From: Rhizoctonia solani
Taxonomy: Eukaryota; Basidiomycota; Agaricomycetes; Cantharellales; Ceratobasidiaceae
Assembly: GCF_016906535.1 (NCBI RefSeq)
Contig: NC_057375.1
Span: 2,294,001-2,358,000, forward strand
Length of the DNA: 64,000 nt
Reading direction: 5' to 3'
The notes below the pieces were generated by a model, which worked only from the letters and a program-made list of their open reading frames with translations, was not told where the DNA came from and ran no database searches. Made by a program: the position numbers and the translations under genes. Below, piece after piece: positions 42,601 to 53,390 of the stretch (position 1 is the first letter of the stretch; each line of letters starts with the position of its first letter).

Positions 42601-43098
42601 AGACTAAGCAAAGAACGGATGACCAGGAACCAAGGAACAATACCGGAGTACTCGATAGGAGAAAAAGTCTGGCTGGATGGAAAGAACGTAGAACTCAGGA
42701 CCAATTCAAACAAGTTGGACCCCAAACGTCTTGGTCCCTTCAAGATCCTTGAGAAAATCTCCAGCCACGCCTACCGCCTAGAACTCCCAGAAACTCTAAA
42801 AATCCATGACGTCTTCAATGTTGGGTTGCTATCAAAGAGCCACGAGTCACCTAGTCAACCATTTCCGGAACAACCTCCCCCTGAAACAATAGAAGGGGAG
42901 GAGGAGTATGAAGTTGAGCAGATCATCGACTCAAAGCGTCAACAGGGAAAGTGGTTCTACCTGATAAAGTGGAAAGGTTACGGTCCAGAAGATAACTCCT
43001 GGGAACCCAAGGAACTCCTAGAGCATAGTCAAGAGGAGATCCAACGCTTCAACAAGTCGCAACTGAAAAAGGCTTGTGACTCCGCCAAGAGCCTTTAA
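39682..43098 (+). CDS. pol: Pol polyprotein of chromovirus copy 3
   Basis: 1138 residues after the slip site, no internal stop. In order: protease with DSGAT (about residue 60), RT with intact VVIYLDDILIF near 40750-40770, RNase H (ETDAS; TDHRNLEYW), integrase zinc finger (FHDSPLAGH; CPICQ), DDE core (YDFITGFP; SDRGTTF; GQTERVNQF), GPY/F-like module and chromodomain (KWFYLIKWKGYGPEDNSWEP). Chromodomains steer integration to heterochromatin. All catalytic residues I could check are present. The frame ends twelve bases before the 3' LTR, after the polypurine run has started. Confidence 0.96.
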   Translation, partial: RLKSRTAAKPPTQKKDIVDTCVEFVSVGLDSNKKPLLFINLHVQNSQAEPIKTLIDSGATSNFISPSLVEKLKIPKTQLENPRVVRMLDGTISQTGRIWHQVHLTVSANGHTHSIPFLVCPIGNTPAILGMTWLTAEAPLIDWQQGLVTFPEQIQIASEEEADSNPLADLPPQYHEFAKVFGEEEFKVLPPHREYDISIDLVSDAKLSPGPIYGMTDAESKALKQHIDEELATGKIRPSTSSAGAPVMFVKKADGSLRLVVDYRKLNEVTHKNVYPLPRQDDLMAKLRHAKIFTKLDLRWGYNNVRIKEGDEWKTAFRTKYGLFKYLVMPFGLTNAPAAFQHFMNDLFRDLIDVTVVIYLDDILIFSEKPEEHPSHVREVLSRLLKNQLFCKLSKCHFHVTTVDYLGIVISPAGFSMDQKKIEAVTTWPTPKTVKQVQAFLGFVNYLRRFIPNFSSIARPLHNLTKKETPWSWGNLEETAFQELKTLVTRAPVLIHSNPNLPYYLETDASGVAMGAILSQQGEDNRLHPVAYMSKSFSGAEANYDTHDKELLAIIKALEEWRIFLEATEKPIQVFTDHRNLEYWMHARTFNRRHARWRIFLSNFHFEIHYRPGKQSGKPDALSRRSDYVDQPPEPEVMLPAEVFANTSEEELEIVTEIRSKLREDPSLEPIIQFLTEDADNAPPSIRKAYRDYNWEEDLLWYQGKLVVPDSEALKERLLREFHDSPLAGHPGQQRTLELLSRNYWWPGMKSTAKEWVECCPICQANRRAHAPVIALKPLEVPPYPFHTISYDFITGFPKSQGHDAILVVIDSFSKFGHFIPTSKKVTARGLADLFITHVWKLHGLPVKTVSDRGTTFTGKFLRALYQRLGVKPAFSLAYHPESDGQTERVNQFIEFYLRSYVAANHSDWAAWLPLAEYAYNNAKHAATGKTPFELVYGQNPVMNPSNVPANVPEADNVADTLAREWKEAESALRLSKERMTRNQGTIPEYSIGEKVWLDGKNVELRTNSNKLDPKRLGPFKILEKISSHAYRLELPETLKIHDVFNVGLLSKSHESPSQPFPEQPPPETIEGEEEYEVEQIIDSKRQQGKWFYLIKWKGYGPEDNSWEPKELLEHSQEEIQRFNKSQLKKACDSAKSL

Positions 43099-43109
43099 GG
43101 GGGGGGCAA

Positions 43110-43671
43110 TGTTATAACCTCCTTAACTATACCATCAGAATCGCCCGAATTTTCTATTATTTTTAGTATTTTTTACAGACTTCATATCTTATGTTTTTTG
43201 ATCACGTGATCTCGGCGCTTATTATGCCGAGATGCCGCGCCGAGATGCCGTGCCAAGGGCGCTTAGGAGAAATCCACGCTTCTGCGCAGCCTGCAGCACG
43301 CTTCTCATTTGTCCTCTGTACTTCTTTCTCTCACGCGCACAGACCATGTAGATAGTGTGCTTTGTCTATATATACAGCAGGAAAATCACTTGGAGACCCC
43401 AAGTTGATTTTACCTCGTCTCAGATTCATTGAGGAGGATATCCAGCCAGCTAAGTAGCCGGCCCCTTAACCTTCAGAAGTTACTCCCTTATCTTCACTCA
43501 CCACACCTCCCAGGCCTAAGGCCCCCCCACAGTAGTATAGAAGTAGCAGGCCGCCTTAAGCGGTATTAGTATAGCCTAGTTTAGTAGATTAGTCAGCAGT
43601 GTCTTGTACTAGTTACGGCCCTAAGCGCCCATTCCCACTAGTGTGTGACCACCTTACAGTGGCTCACGACA
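43110..43671 (+). repeat. 3' LTR of chromovirus copy 3
   Basis: 562 bp; differs from the 5' copy at three CpG sites (CGG to CAG, TCGA to TTGA, CCCGC to CCTGC). Confidence 0.96.
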
Positions 43672-44136
43672 TTACCCCTTTATTTTGACCTATCACACCT
43701 CCAGGCCTCTGGCCCCTTTGCCTCAACAGTAGTTAGTTAGTTGTTGCCTTAAGCAACTAGTTATACAGTAGTTTAGCCTATTAGGATAGATTAGTCAGCT
43801 TTACCTTGTAGTAGATACAGCCCCAAGCACCCACCTCTAGCAAGTACCCACCTTACAGTGGTGTACAACACACCACTAGCACGTGACCAACCATACAGTT
43901 GGGTCACAACACAGAACAAGAGGATCAACCAAGTAGTCATTGTCATAATCAGGGGTGTCATCTTCCCCTTTGAACTTGGAGTCTTTGCCAGTAAGACAAG
44001 TATTGATGACCAAGAGTGCAAATTCCCAATCATCAAAAAATTGATAGTGCACTGTAGTCTGATTTGCTGGGGAAGTGAGAAAATCATAAGATAAATTCCA
44101 GCCCTTGAATTCAGCCCAATGCCATGCATCAAGAAT

Positions 44137-44709
44137 TGTTGTACTCCACTGTAAGGTGGGGTACACGCTGGTGGGACAGGCGCTTGTGGCTGTACTACTA
44201 CAGACACTGCTAATCTAACTAACTATCTAGGCTGTACTACTGACTGCTGATCTGCTTAAGGTGGCTACTATCTAACTATTTATGCAACAAAGGGGCCAGA
44301 GGCCTGGAGGTGTGGTAGGTCAAGGTAGGGGGTAAGTGTGCATTACTACTGGGGGGCCAGCTACTTAGTGGGCTGGATGATCCTTCTCAATGAATATGAG
44401 ACAAGGTAAAATCAACTTGGGGTCTCCAAGCAATTTCCCTGCTGTATATATAGACAAGAGGGTAAATACATGTGGTCTGTGCGTGTGTGAAAAAGAAGAC
44501 TACATGGGAAATAAGAAGAATGCTGCAGGCTGCACAGAAGTGTGGATTTCTCCTAAGCGCCCTTGGCACAGCATCTTGGCGCAGCATCTTGGCATAACAA
44601 GCACCAAGATCACATGATTGAAAAACATAAGACAAAGAGTTCGGAAAAAATAGTAAAAATATTAGAAAAATATGGCAACTCCAATGGTATATGTAAAGAG
44701 GGTGTAACA
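44137..44709 (-). repeat. Solo LTR, family 1, inside the transposase gene
   Basis: 573 bp, TGTTGTACTCC to GAGGGTGTAACA, with AGAAT duplicated (44132-44136 and 44710-44714). Confidence 0.93.
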
Positions 44710-45725
44710 AGAATGACCTGCAGGTGGTCTTGCAACCATTTCCATGAGTCTGTGATCTAACCAATGCTGGCATTGCAAAGAGTTGCAGGAGTGGAGTCCA
44801 TGACAATGTTCTTGGGTTTCACCCCTTGGCAAAGCTGTTTCTTGGTAGTTTCTGCCAACCATTCAATGCACAACAACTTAATTTGGTGCTTGAGTGGCCA
44901 ATTGACACCCATGTTGCATGGTTGGGCAACAGATGTACCTATCAATTTCCAATAGAATTAGATGGATTGGGTGTGAAGAAAACAATAACTTACATCCTCC
45001 AGGAACATAAAGTAAGATCAGCCAAGGAAAGCTACTCTGGAGCCACTTCTGGAAGGGTTCCTCCTGATGCACAGCCCAACAATCAAGGAGTAAAATTGCC
45101 TTCTGCAGATGCAATTGCTTGAGATGGTGCCACTCATGTTCAATGAATGGCACAAGAGCTTTGAGAACCCACTGAGTTGTCAAACACCTGTTTGAGCATG
45201 CTTCTGTGGCATTGGAGATGTAATAAACTCACAATCATCATAGCATCAAGTGTACTCCAATGCTTATTCCCTCCAGGTGTGAATACAAACTTGTATGCTT
45301 CACAAAGCAAGTCTGCCTGCACTGATGGGAGTGAGACAGCAGTTTGACCCTTGTAGATAGCTTGGTAGGGTAATATCTGCCCAGCAGCAGTAACAGCAGC
45401 CATTAGCATAAATTGTTGCTTCTCTTCTTTGCCAACTCCTGAAACCTGAGAGGATCCCTGGAGCTCCCAAGTCTTGGTTCCAGTACCCAGGTAAGAAACC
45501 CCAGTTTGATTGGTGTTAATGATCAGTTTGGGAGGGATGTTGTACTGGAGGACGTTCCAAGCCAAATGGTGAGCAAGGTCAAGGCAGTGATCTTCCTATT
45601 TGTTGGGAAGCTTGGCCTTATCTTGAGTTGTTGATTGCCATGTCCAATTCAGCTCATTGCACATCAATCTTTGGACAAAAGAGTCAGAGCATTTAAACTG
45701 GGGGTGTCATAAACAGAGGAAAATA

Positions 45726-45770
45726 GAACTAGCTGGAATTGAACCAGCTTGACCACTAAGCCATAGAGCC
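45726..45770 (-). other. tRNA-like sequence with A and B boxes but no anticodon arm
   Basis: Minus-strand TGGCTTAGTGG (45753-45763) fits the Pol III A box and GGTTCAATTCC (45735-45745) fits the B box exactly; the T stem CTGG/CCAG is intact. Only seven bases separate the boxes, so the anticodon region is absent. It may be a tRNA-derived SINE scrap. The neighbouring solo LTR duplicated GAGCC at its 5' end. Confidence 0.45.
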
Positions 45771-46332
45771 TGTTATAACCTCCTTACCTATACCACTAGA
45801 TCCAGACAATTTTTCTGATATTTTCACTATTTTTTACAAACCCTTTATCTTGTGTTTTTTAATCACGTGACCTTGGCGCTTATTATGCCAAGATGCCGCG
45901 CCAAGATGCCATGCCAAGGGCGCTTAGGAGAAATCCACGCTTCTGCGCAGCCTGCAGCACTCTTCTTATCTCCATTATGTACTTCTTTTCTCACGCGCAC
46001 AGACCATGTAGATAGCGCCCCTTTGCATATATATACAGCAGGAAAATTGCTTGGAAACCCCAAGTCAATTTTACCTTGTCTCATCCTCATTGAGGAGGAT
46101 TAGTCAGCCAGCTAAGTAGCTGGCCCCAGTAGTTCTCAGATGCTCACCACCCCTCTTACTCATCACACCTCCCAGGCCTTAGGCCCCTTTGCACCAACAG
46201 TTGATAGTAGTAGGTTGCCCTAAGCAACATTAGTATAGCCTTAGATAGTTGGTTACGTAAGCAGTGTACTAGTTGTATGGCCTTAAGCGCCTGTTCCATT
46301 AGCAAGTACCCACCTTACAGTGGTGTACAACA
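45771..46332 (+). repeat. Solo LTR, family 1
   Basis: 562 bp, TGTTATAACC to GGTGTACAACA, target duplication GAGCC (45766-45770 and 46333-46337). The transposase frame resumes on both sides. Confidence 0.94.
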
Positions 46333-47689
46333 GAGCCCTATTATTCCTCTGCTGACAACCCATGATTACACCTGCTACCCCCCAAATTTGGGCTTGGGCC
46401 AGCATGCAACCACTTGTACTGGTCATGTGACCATGTCCAGGACAGGGGGTCATGGAAGAGCTTGGGTGCATCTGCAAGGATAAAACCCAATGTTACACCT
46501 TGGGTAACAGAGTGTGTGATGAGACAACCAGCACATTGGATGTTTGAGAGAAGCTGCACAATGTTTTTGAGCACTTGGGGATATTTGTCCTGTACATAAT
46601 GTTAGTCAGATATGTGACATATATGCGTGTTATTTACATACTAGTTGTGCTGGCCAACCAAGTTTTGAGCCCTTGCTGCCAACATGCAGTGGTTTGACCT
46701 TCTTTTTTGACTCTGCAGCATGTGCAACACAATCCATCACTTTGTTGGTCCACCCGGAATGATTGTCCTTAATCCAGTGAAAAACTGTACCACGTTGAAG
46801 CGCCTGGAATAATGTGCCATTGGGTCCAAGCTTGAGCTCCTTGACAATCAGCTCTGGGTGCAAAAATTCACAGAGGGCTGCTGCGCGTTCAATCATAGCA
46901 AATTGAGTTGGCCCAAAGTAGTTTGTTGGCGATGCACGTCGCTTTTTTGAGTTCTCAGCATTGGTTGTTGGTAACTTTTCACAAACAAGCTTCATAACCT
47001 AGGGAACGTGAGCGATTTATGATTTAAAAGTGAGCTGGAAATCTTACCTTGATTCGATGAAGTGTTACCGGATTACGAAGGCCTTGTGAGGCTTCGGCCA
47101 AAGCAACGTTATGCTGGTGCTTTCGCTGTCGCTCTGCTGCCCCCTGGCGCTTGTGTTGCCGCTTTTGGTTGCTTTTCGACAAATCTTGGGCTTGTTTCCA
47201 CTGACAATTGTGTTGAATTTGCTCGATCCCACGTTCGTCTTGCTCCTTGATCTGTTCGGGGGGTGGCTTTTGAGAAGTAGGAAATAATCAGCGTCATTAA
47301 GTATACTAGGTGTTAAGATAGAAGATTAGATGCGAGCGAGAATAGCTGGAATGAGTGTAGGTAGATAGAAAAAACAGAAAGGAGTGACAGTCGAGTGAGA
47401 ATGCAGCAGAGGAAAGAAGTAAATTTAGCTATTTATGTACATATGGCGAGACCCGGAGACGTAAATTGGGTGTCATCGACCCCCAATAGCTGGTTGTTCA
47501 GATCTACGCAGTCACAATGAAAAACCGCTTCGTTGTTCGTCCAAAACCCAAATTTTGCGTCACGCGGCGCAGGCGCCGCGTTGTTCGATTTATGACGACT
47601 ACAGTAACCCAAAGACTGAAATCTGAATGAGACTGAATGAATGTAATCTTTCTTTTACGTGTATCTTCGCTTGCCTGATTAAGGGGGAG

Positions 47690-47939
47690 TGTAGAAATAT
47701 CATGTATATTGTAGTAAATACAAGAAGAATCTGGAATGTACTGGAATATGCATGTAATCGAGTCAAGCGACGATGCCTAGTCATATACTAGATGACTCGA
47801 CTATAATGTAAAGGTATAAATACGGGTGCACTCGACCGTATAATACCCCACCTCTCTTTTCTTTCTCTCGATTCACACTACTGTCTTTACTATCGTTTTG
47901 TATTCATATAATTCTATTTACAAGATTATTCTTTCTACA
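47690..47939 (+). repeat. Short LTR, probably Copia-type 3' end
   Basis: 250 bp, TGTAGAAATATC to TCTTTCTACA, preceded by AAGGGGGAG, a polypurine tract. TATAAATA occurs near 47815. No target duplication was found, so it may be the 3' end of a truncated element. Confidence 0.55.
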
Positions 47940-48640
47940 ATATATGCAGATCATCGGCATCGGCGTAGTTGCGAATAGGTGTAGGGTCCAATGTTTGGTT
48001 ATCGAGGGGAGGTCCTTTGAAACGTACCCTTGCGGCGCTGATCGCACTAAAAGGACGTTCGAAGGACGTCCTCTAAACGACTCAATTGACTCTGACTTGC
48101 GTGCGGACAGTTGACTCGGAAGCTGTGCTCAGGAAATAAAGTGAGCGCTAGCATGTTAGCGCTAGTAACGCGCTCTTGACATTCTAGGTAAAGCGTTAGA
48201 CTAATGTCAGTTGAAAGGCACGAGCGCCCAACGGACAACTTATAATGCACTACTACAGTCTAGACCACCCCATCCACAATGGATGTTCTCTTACCTCGTC
48301 ATCGATGTATAGGTAACCAACGAAGTTCAAGTCTTCCAGTAGAGCTCTACACTCCAGACATCCTCGAGAACCCCGCCGAGAAAACAGTACGTGTATGTCT
48401 TCTCGATAGGCATCGATTCCGTATCTCATATGAAGTCAATGAAATGTTTTTAACAGTCGCTCGGTGGGCACCCACAATCTCCAACTCACTGCCAGTGCCC
48501 CGGAGAGAAGATAAAACACTCCGGACAATCAAAAAGGGAAGATGTAAATACCAAGGTGAATCCAATGTGCCCATACCCCAGAGTTATGCGTGAGAAAACT
48601 GAAAACAATCGTTACCACACTTTTGTCCGATAGTCGCATT
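47940..48640. other. No gene recognised
   Basis: A plus-strand open frame at 48279-48593 has no recognisable domain. The stretch is the likely 5' flank of the DUF6535 gene. Confidence 0.3.
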
Positions 48641-48649
48641 TGCACGATG

Positions 48650-51600
48650 AGTGGTCATATCTGAGACCCGACGAACGTGGCGCAGAGTTGGGCAGGGAGG
48701 CGAGGGTTTGGAAGGTCTACGTGGGGGAGACTGAAAAATGGGATAAGGAGATGATTGAAGGATGGGAAAAGTGAGTGAGGAACCTTCGTACAGGCGATGT
48801 ATGTTACTGAAACCTCTGCTAAAAGGTCCATGGATGCACTATTAGGTAAGCGTACGGTATCAATTCTTCGTTGAGCTGACCGCACTAACTAAAGGGGTTG
48901 GCAGTTTTTGTAAGCATCTGTTCTAACACCGCTCATCTGATACAATGAGCTTACGGACATCTTCGAATCATCGTGATAGGCGGCATTATTCTCGGCTGTA
49001 ACAGCTGCGTGAGTGCTGTTTAACTACGGTGAAGAAGCACCTCCATGTCATGCTAAAAAAGGACTTCTTTAGTTTTTTGATCGAAAGCTCGGGTATGCTC
49101 AAGCAAGATCCCAACGACATCTCTGCGGCGGCTTTACTTATTATTTCTCAAGCCGCGATAGCCATTGCTACCAACAACGCCTCTGTTAAAGAGCCCACCT
49201 TACCCAAGCAAGGTATTATATGGCCATCCGATTTCGCCCCTTCCCAAAGCGCTATCATAATCAATACCTTATGGTACACGTCCCTCACCCTCAGCATCGC
49301 AACTGCGTTCATGGCTATGCTCGCCAAGGACTGGTGCTATTCGTTTGGAGCCAAGCGCACAGGACACCCCTTTGACCAGGCACACCGGCGACAACGCAAA
49401 TGGGAACTAATCGAACGCTGGAAAATGCAAGAGTTGATTCAAGCTCTTCCCTTCATGATACATCTATCGTTATGTAGGTTTGTTTTAACATTATAGAATT
49501 GGTACCTTCTCACTTACAGGGGAATAACACAGTGTTGTTCTCTGTAGGCTTATGCGTCTACCTTTGGGATCTAAACCATACTGTTGCGATCCCTATTGTG
49601 TGCATTGCTGGGGCGTTTTTAGCCTTTTATCTCTGGTCCAGCTTAATTGCGAGTATTGAGGAATTTTTCCCATATACTACTATTGTCTCCCGGATTCTGC
49701 GTTCCGGCAGCCTTCTATCACTCTACCCGCCTATTCGTAAAATTTTATCCCAGGTCACATTTGCATTAGCTCAGCTCTACGTTTGGGCTATTTACCTTTA
49801 CTTGGCCCTTGCATACATCCCAGCTGGGATAATAACTGCAGTATTTGCTCTTCTGATGGCTCTAGATAAGTATTCGTTACGCATTTTCATCAAATCACCC
49901 GGCGTACTCTCTAGCCTTATCGAATCATTCTGGTCTACTGCTGCCTTTTTACCGGTTTTGCCGTGGTACTTTGTTGGTGCTTTGTGCTCCCCTATCCACT
50001 CTGGGATCAGCCATGCGCTAAAAAGGCTTCAACTAACTCAAGATCTTACAACAAGCCTCGCGCTCAGTTGGCTCATAAAGCATTGCGAGTCCCCGAGTGC
50101 GGTTGATATAGCACTTCAAGCAATTGCCGGAGCGGGCCAGGGGTTCCCAAAGGAACCATTGCTATCATGCCAGGCGATTGTGAAAATTATGCAACTCGTT
50201 GTTTCGCATGATTCTTCCTATGAAGACGACGCTCGTAACGATCGCTACATCCGAGGTCTCAAGTTTTTGGGCTTCAATTCTTCGTTGATATCAGTGGACA
50301 AAAAGTATAAGCCCGAAGAAGATATTAAAGTGATGGTTTGGGATCTCAAGGCCAAGCGTGAGCGGTGCGAATTCTTCTGATTCAACGGTCTCAATAAGCT
50401 CTGACCAATCAAGTGTTGTTCGAAAATAGAAAGATTGCTGACTTTATTAAGGACGGGAGCTTTGTTCCAAGCGATAACAACTTTCAAGCAATAAAGATTG
50501 GCAATTCTGTCGCGCCCCGGTGTCTCGATTTATTGACAGGAGAGACCGAAACTACCGCCAAGACTCTTGGCGCAATTACTCAACTACTTTCTGGTCATCT
50601 TGTGTCCAAGACTGAAAGACTTCACCCTGCTGCGCTGCATTCTCTTGCCAAGGCAGCGGCGCTATATGCATCTCTGTTGACTTCTCCCAAAATACCCCCT
50701 AATCTGGTTAATTTGTGTATGGCTTATTGCGAAGAGCTGGCCCATGGATACTATTATGGGGACTCTACGTGCGACTTTGGAACCGGAGTCATGTTCATCT
50801 TATGCGTTTTATTACACGGGAATTCTAGTATTGGGAAACATCGCCCGACGGGGCTGCTCTCAAAGCTTGAACATCGAGCCTGCTCATCGCGAGCGATTCA
50901 TATGCTGTTGGACACGTACACCGAAGATGAGAAACTTCAGCAAGAGATATTTTGGGTGGCCTGCTTTGAGATTCTATCCAATGCTTCGATATATGGCCTA
51001 GAAAAAGGTGCCAACGATTGGGAAACTCTCGAATATTGGTGCACCCAACGTGCCACTGAATCCTTGACCCGGCTATCCCCTCCACTTTCTCAAACGTATA
51101 CATGGGACAACGATGAACGGATGATCAAAATTTCACGCAAACGATTTGTTGACGCGACTACCCAGGTCTATGGTCTTATCATCGTATCGCGCCCGTTAGC
51201 CCGACCCCCCCATCTTCCTGACTCAATATACACCATATTGACGGTTATCGCCTGCAGTAGCTCGCCTGGAACCTGGGAGTTTCAAGAATGCAACAAATTG
51301 CTTGCACAATCTCAGCTACCAAAACTAAGCAAAGGTCTTGTCGATAATATATGCGCGCAAAATATCGCCCACTTGTATACCGAACCCTTGTGTATGACGC
51401 CGCTATCAATATTTGTGGATGCCTACGCTCGGAATCCTCAGTCGGACGCCCAGCGACATTTTTCAGCCATCCAACTTTGGCTACTATTCCGCCTCGCAGA
51501 GCAAGTGTCTTTGATTAACAGTGAGGAGAAGCGTTTGCGATTGAGAAGAAACCTTGGAGCCATGATCCGGACCATTCCAGAGCTTCGAAACAAAAGTCTT

Positions 51601-52242
51601 GATCGAGTTCAAGAGGAAATCGAAACATTGATAATCGAAAACTATAGAAGAGACCATTCAGCAAATGGCGCAGTAGTAAATAAGAACAATAGTCCACAAT
51701 CCATTTGGGATCGTATCACTTTCCGCTTAAAGGTGATTACTCTTTACTACATATGATCTCTGATGTTTACTATGTTCGTATAGGCATGGCGCCTGAATAC
51801 CAGTACAGGGAGTACACTGTTACAGATTGGCAACTGCCATAATTTAGAAGAAAACGGTCTCCCAGTGGACACAGAAGCTCGTATACTGGCAGTAAAATAC
51901 CAAAGAGAGTATACGTTGCGGATCATCAAGCTAATTCTCGAGATACGCGGAGTACAAGGAAATCAAGATCTAATACCACTGATGGAAGAGGACTGCAAAG
52001 GGCTTTCCGCTGGCGTTAGAATGCGCCTCAACCTATCGGGCTTGAAGCTCGGGCCACCAGTTCAATCCAGAGACAAACCTGGTCCAGAAACAACACCCGT
52101 GGTGGAACCACTGCCAGTGTCTGATGAACCTGGATATGTGGCAGTTGAAGTACATAAATTACCTAATCCGTCCCACTCGGAGAATTACAGCTGTGATATG
52201 GGCTTGCATAGATTGTTTTACGGGTCCTCCGAGGCCCTGTAA
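48650..52242 (+). CDS. DUF6535 transmembrane protein
   Basis: Multi-exon. Coding-like sequence begins near 48656: AELGREARVWKVYVGETEKWDKEMIEGWEK is spelled around 48675-48768 (the family N-terminus), then short exons with SMDALL and AALFSAV. From about 49060 runs FFSFLIESSGMLKQDP, ALLIISQAAIAIATNN and TLWYTSLTLSIATAFMAMLA with KDW, the DUF6535 core with several membrane helices. After an intron near 49472-49519 the frame continues with VGLCVYLWDLN and further helices. A long cytoplasmic part follows (50413-51735), and a last exon from 51785 ends at 52242. Function unknown; the family is expanded in Agaricomycetes. The exact start and the first two intron phases are unresolved, and I cannot exclude a frameshift near 49475. 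Confidence 0.65.
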
Positions 52243-52940
52243 TACAGACACGCTTCAAGAATTACATATTTAGTAGCCATATGCGCAATGCATAATGTAT
52301 ATATACCACTATAGATATCCTATCCAGATCTGTGCTGTTGATTCAAGAGCTCACTATATGTTAACTTTAAGTTAGAAATCTGAAAGTGAGCCCGATTTCC
52401 AAAGTCTTTACCGCTGGTTGCACACCGATAGACCGCTGCACGGCGACGCCTTTAGGGTCTGGTTTAGGGCAGTAATGATGCTTATGTAACCACTGGTCGC
52501 GCGCAATCACTGATCATGTATGCGAAATTTTATATTGTCCGCCATCCTACACTGGCAAATTGGTCGCGATCTAGTAGTCTTAGTATTTCACAAAAGTGAG
52601 CGGACATCGCTTCATCAAATAAACAAACCTACCAGTGTTAGTGAATGATTTACCCAACGACGGGCAGCTTTGAATCGGACTACCAGGGGCGTTTGAGTTA
52701 GGGGGCACACGGGGGTATGCGCCCCAGTCGCATGTATATAGAACGTACCCGCATACGCAGAGATTCATCCTTTCCGCCGCTACACATCCCCATATCCAGT
52801 GCCATGCTCTTTATGCGATGACTCTGGCTCTTCAGTCAAGGCCAAGAGTATCACCTAGGTCACGCCCAAGGCCCTCGAAAACCTGAGACTTCTTCTGCAT
52901 ATAATGACTGTTGTATGCTCGGAGCCCTTGGTGTCAACCC
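52243..52940. other. Flank of the DUF6535 gene with a block duplicated at 59512-59620
   Basis: At 52695-52795, ACACGGGGGTATGC, CGCATGTATATAG and CCCGCATACGC appear in the same order as at 59525-59580. No gene is seen. Confidence 0.6.
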
Positions 52941-52949
52941 GTCGTATCC

Positions 52950-53390
52950 CAATCGCTGATACATTGTCACATTCCTGGTGGTGTAATAACGATGCCTCCA
53001 GACGGCTTACAACAATCTGCAACTGGGCCTTGGGCCGGCACGTGATGAACAAAGACGAGAAGAGATGCATACATGACAAGGGGAAAAAAGATGCGCGTAC
53101 GATCCAGACCGGCAGACGCATGGGGGTGGGAGCCGGAGAGGCGGTACGCCGAACCGGGGTGCCACCGGGGCCGAGCCACCAAGCGAGCTGGGTGGGCGGC
53201 CGAACCGGATCGTATGCGTGTAGAGAAGGCGCGGGCGGGTGGGAACATACAAAGAGAAAAAGCGGGGAAGACGGACTGGATAAGCTCTGCAGCGAGCACG
53301 TTGTGCTCGCCGAACGTAGAATGGAAGAGGCAGGGCGAACGGCGTAAGCGCCGAGAGCAGGGTGCAACAAACAGGGCACAAACATGAGGG
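52950..53390. other. GC-rich island of unknown nature
   Basis: Markedly richer in G and C than its surroundings. Frames are open on both strands, as expected of GC-rich DNA, but no domain is recognised. A related island lies at 60000-60320, again downstream of the duplicated block. Confidence 0.4.

Larger units (their letters stand above)
37414..43671 (+). mobile_element. Structurally intact chromovirus, copy 3 (family 1)
   Basis: 6258 bp with 562-bp LTRs (37414-37975 and 43110-43671), target duplication TTACC (37409-37413 and 43672-43676), open gag and pol, intact YLDD, polypurine tract AAGGGGGGGGCAA. Only three LTR-LTR differences were seen, all CpG to TpG or CpA. It is the youngest insertion here and the only one that could be autonomous. 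Confidence 0.96.
37036..43870 (+). repeat. Old family-1 3' LTR split by a younger chromovirus
   Basis: Left part 37036-37413, right part 43677-43870; together 572 bp. The younger element at 37414-43671 inserted at TTACC. A further 41 bp (43871-43911) looks like the end of yet another LTR. Confidence 0.85.
43912..47297 (-). pseudogene. DDE-superfamily (pogo/CENP-B-like) transposase gene, broken by two solo LTRs
   Basis: Minus-strand pieces in order. First exon ending near 47048 (basic, glutamine-rich; intron GTAAGA..CCTAG). 46630-46998: TNYFGPTQFAMIERAAALCEF helical DNA-binding part. 46338-46574: LLSNIQCAGCLITHSVTQGV. After a solo LTR, FKCSDSFVQRLMCNELNWTW near 45600-45700, INTNQTGVSYL with the first catalytic aspartate position read as N, then LLLDCWAVHQEEPFQKWL (second aspartate) and LLYVPGGC. 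A C-terminal part runs to 43912. This order matches fungal DDE transposases. It is broken by a TAG at 45596-45598 and by solo LTRs at 44137-44709 and 45771-46332. The start is uncertain; the ATG at 47297 is out of frame with the coding-like part. Confidence 0.75.

Noticed and set aside
45776..46332. A complete functional tRNA gene next to the solo LTR
   Set aside because: The anticodon arm is missing and the acceptor stem pairs only partly.
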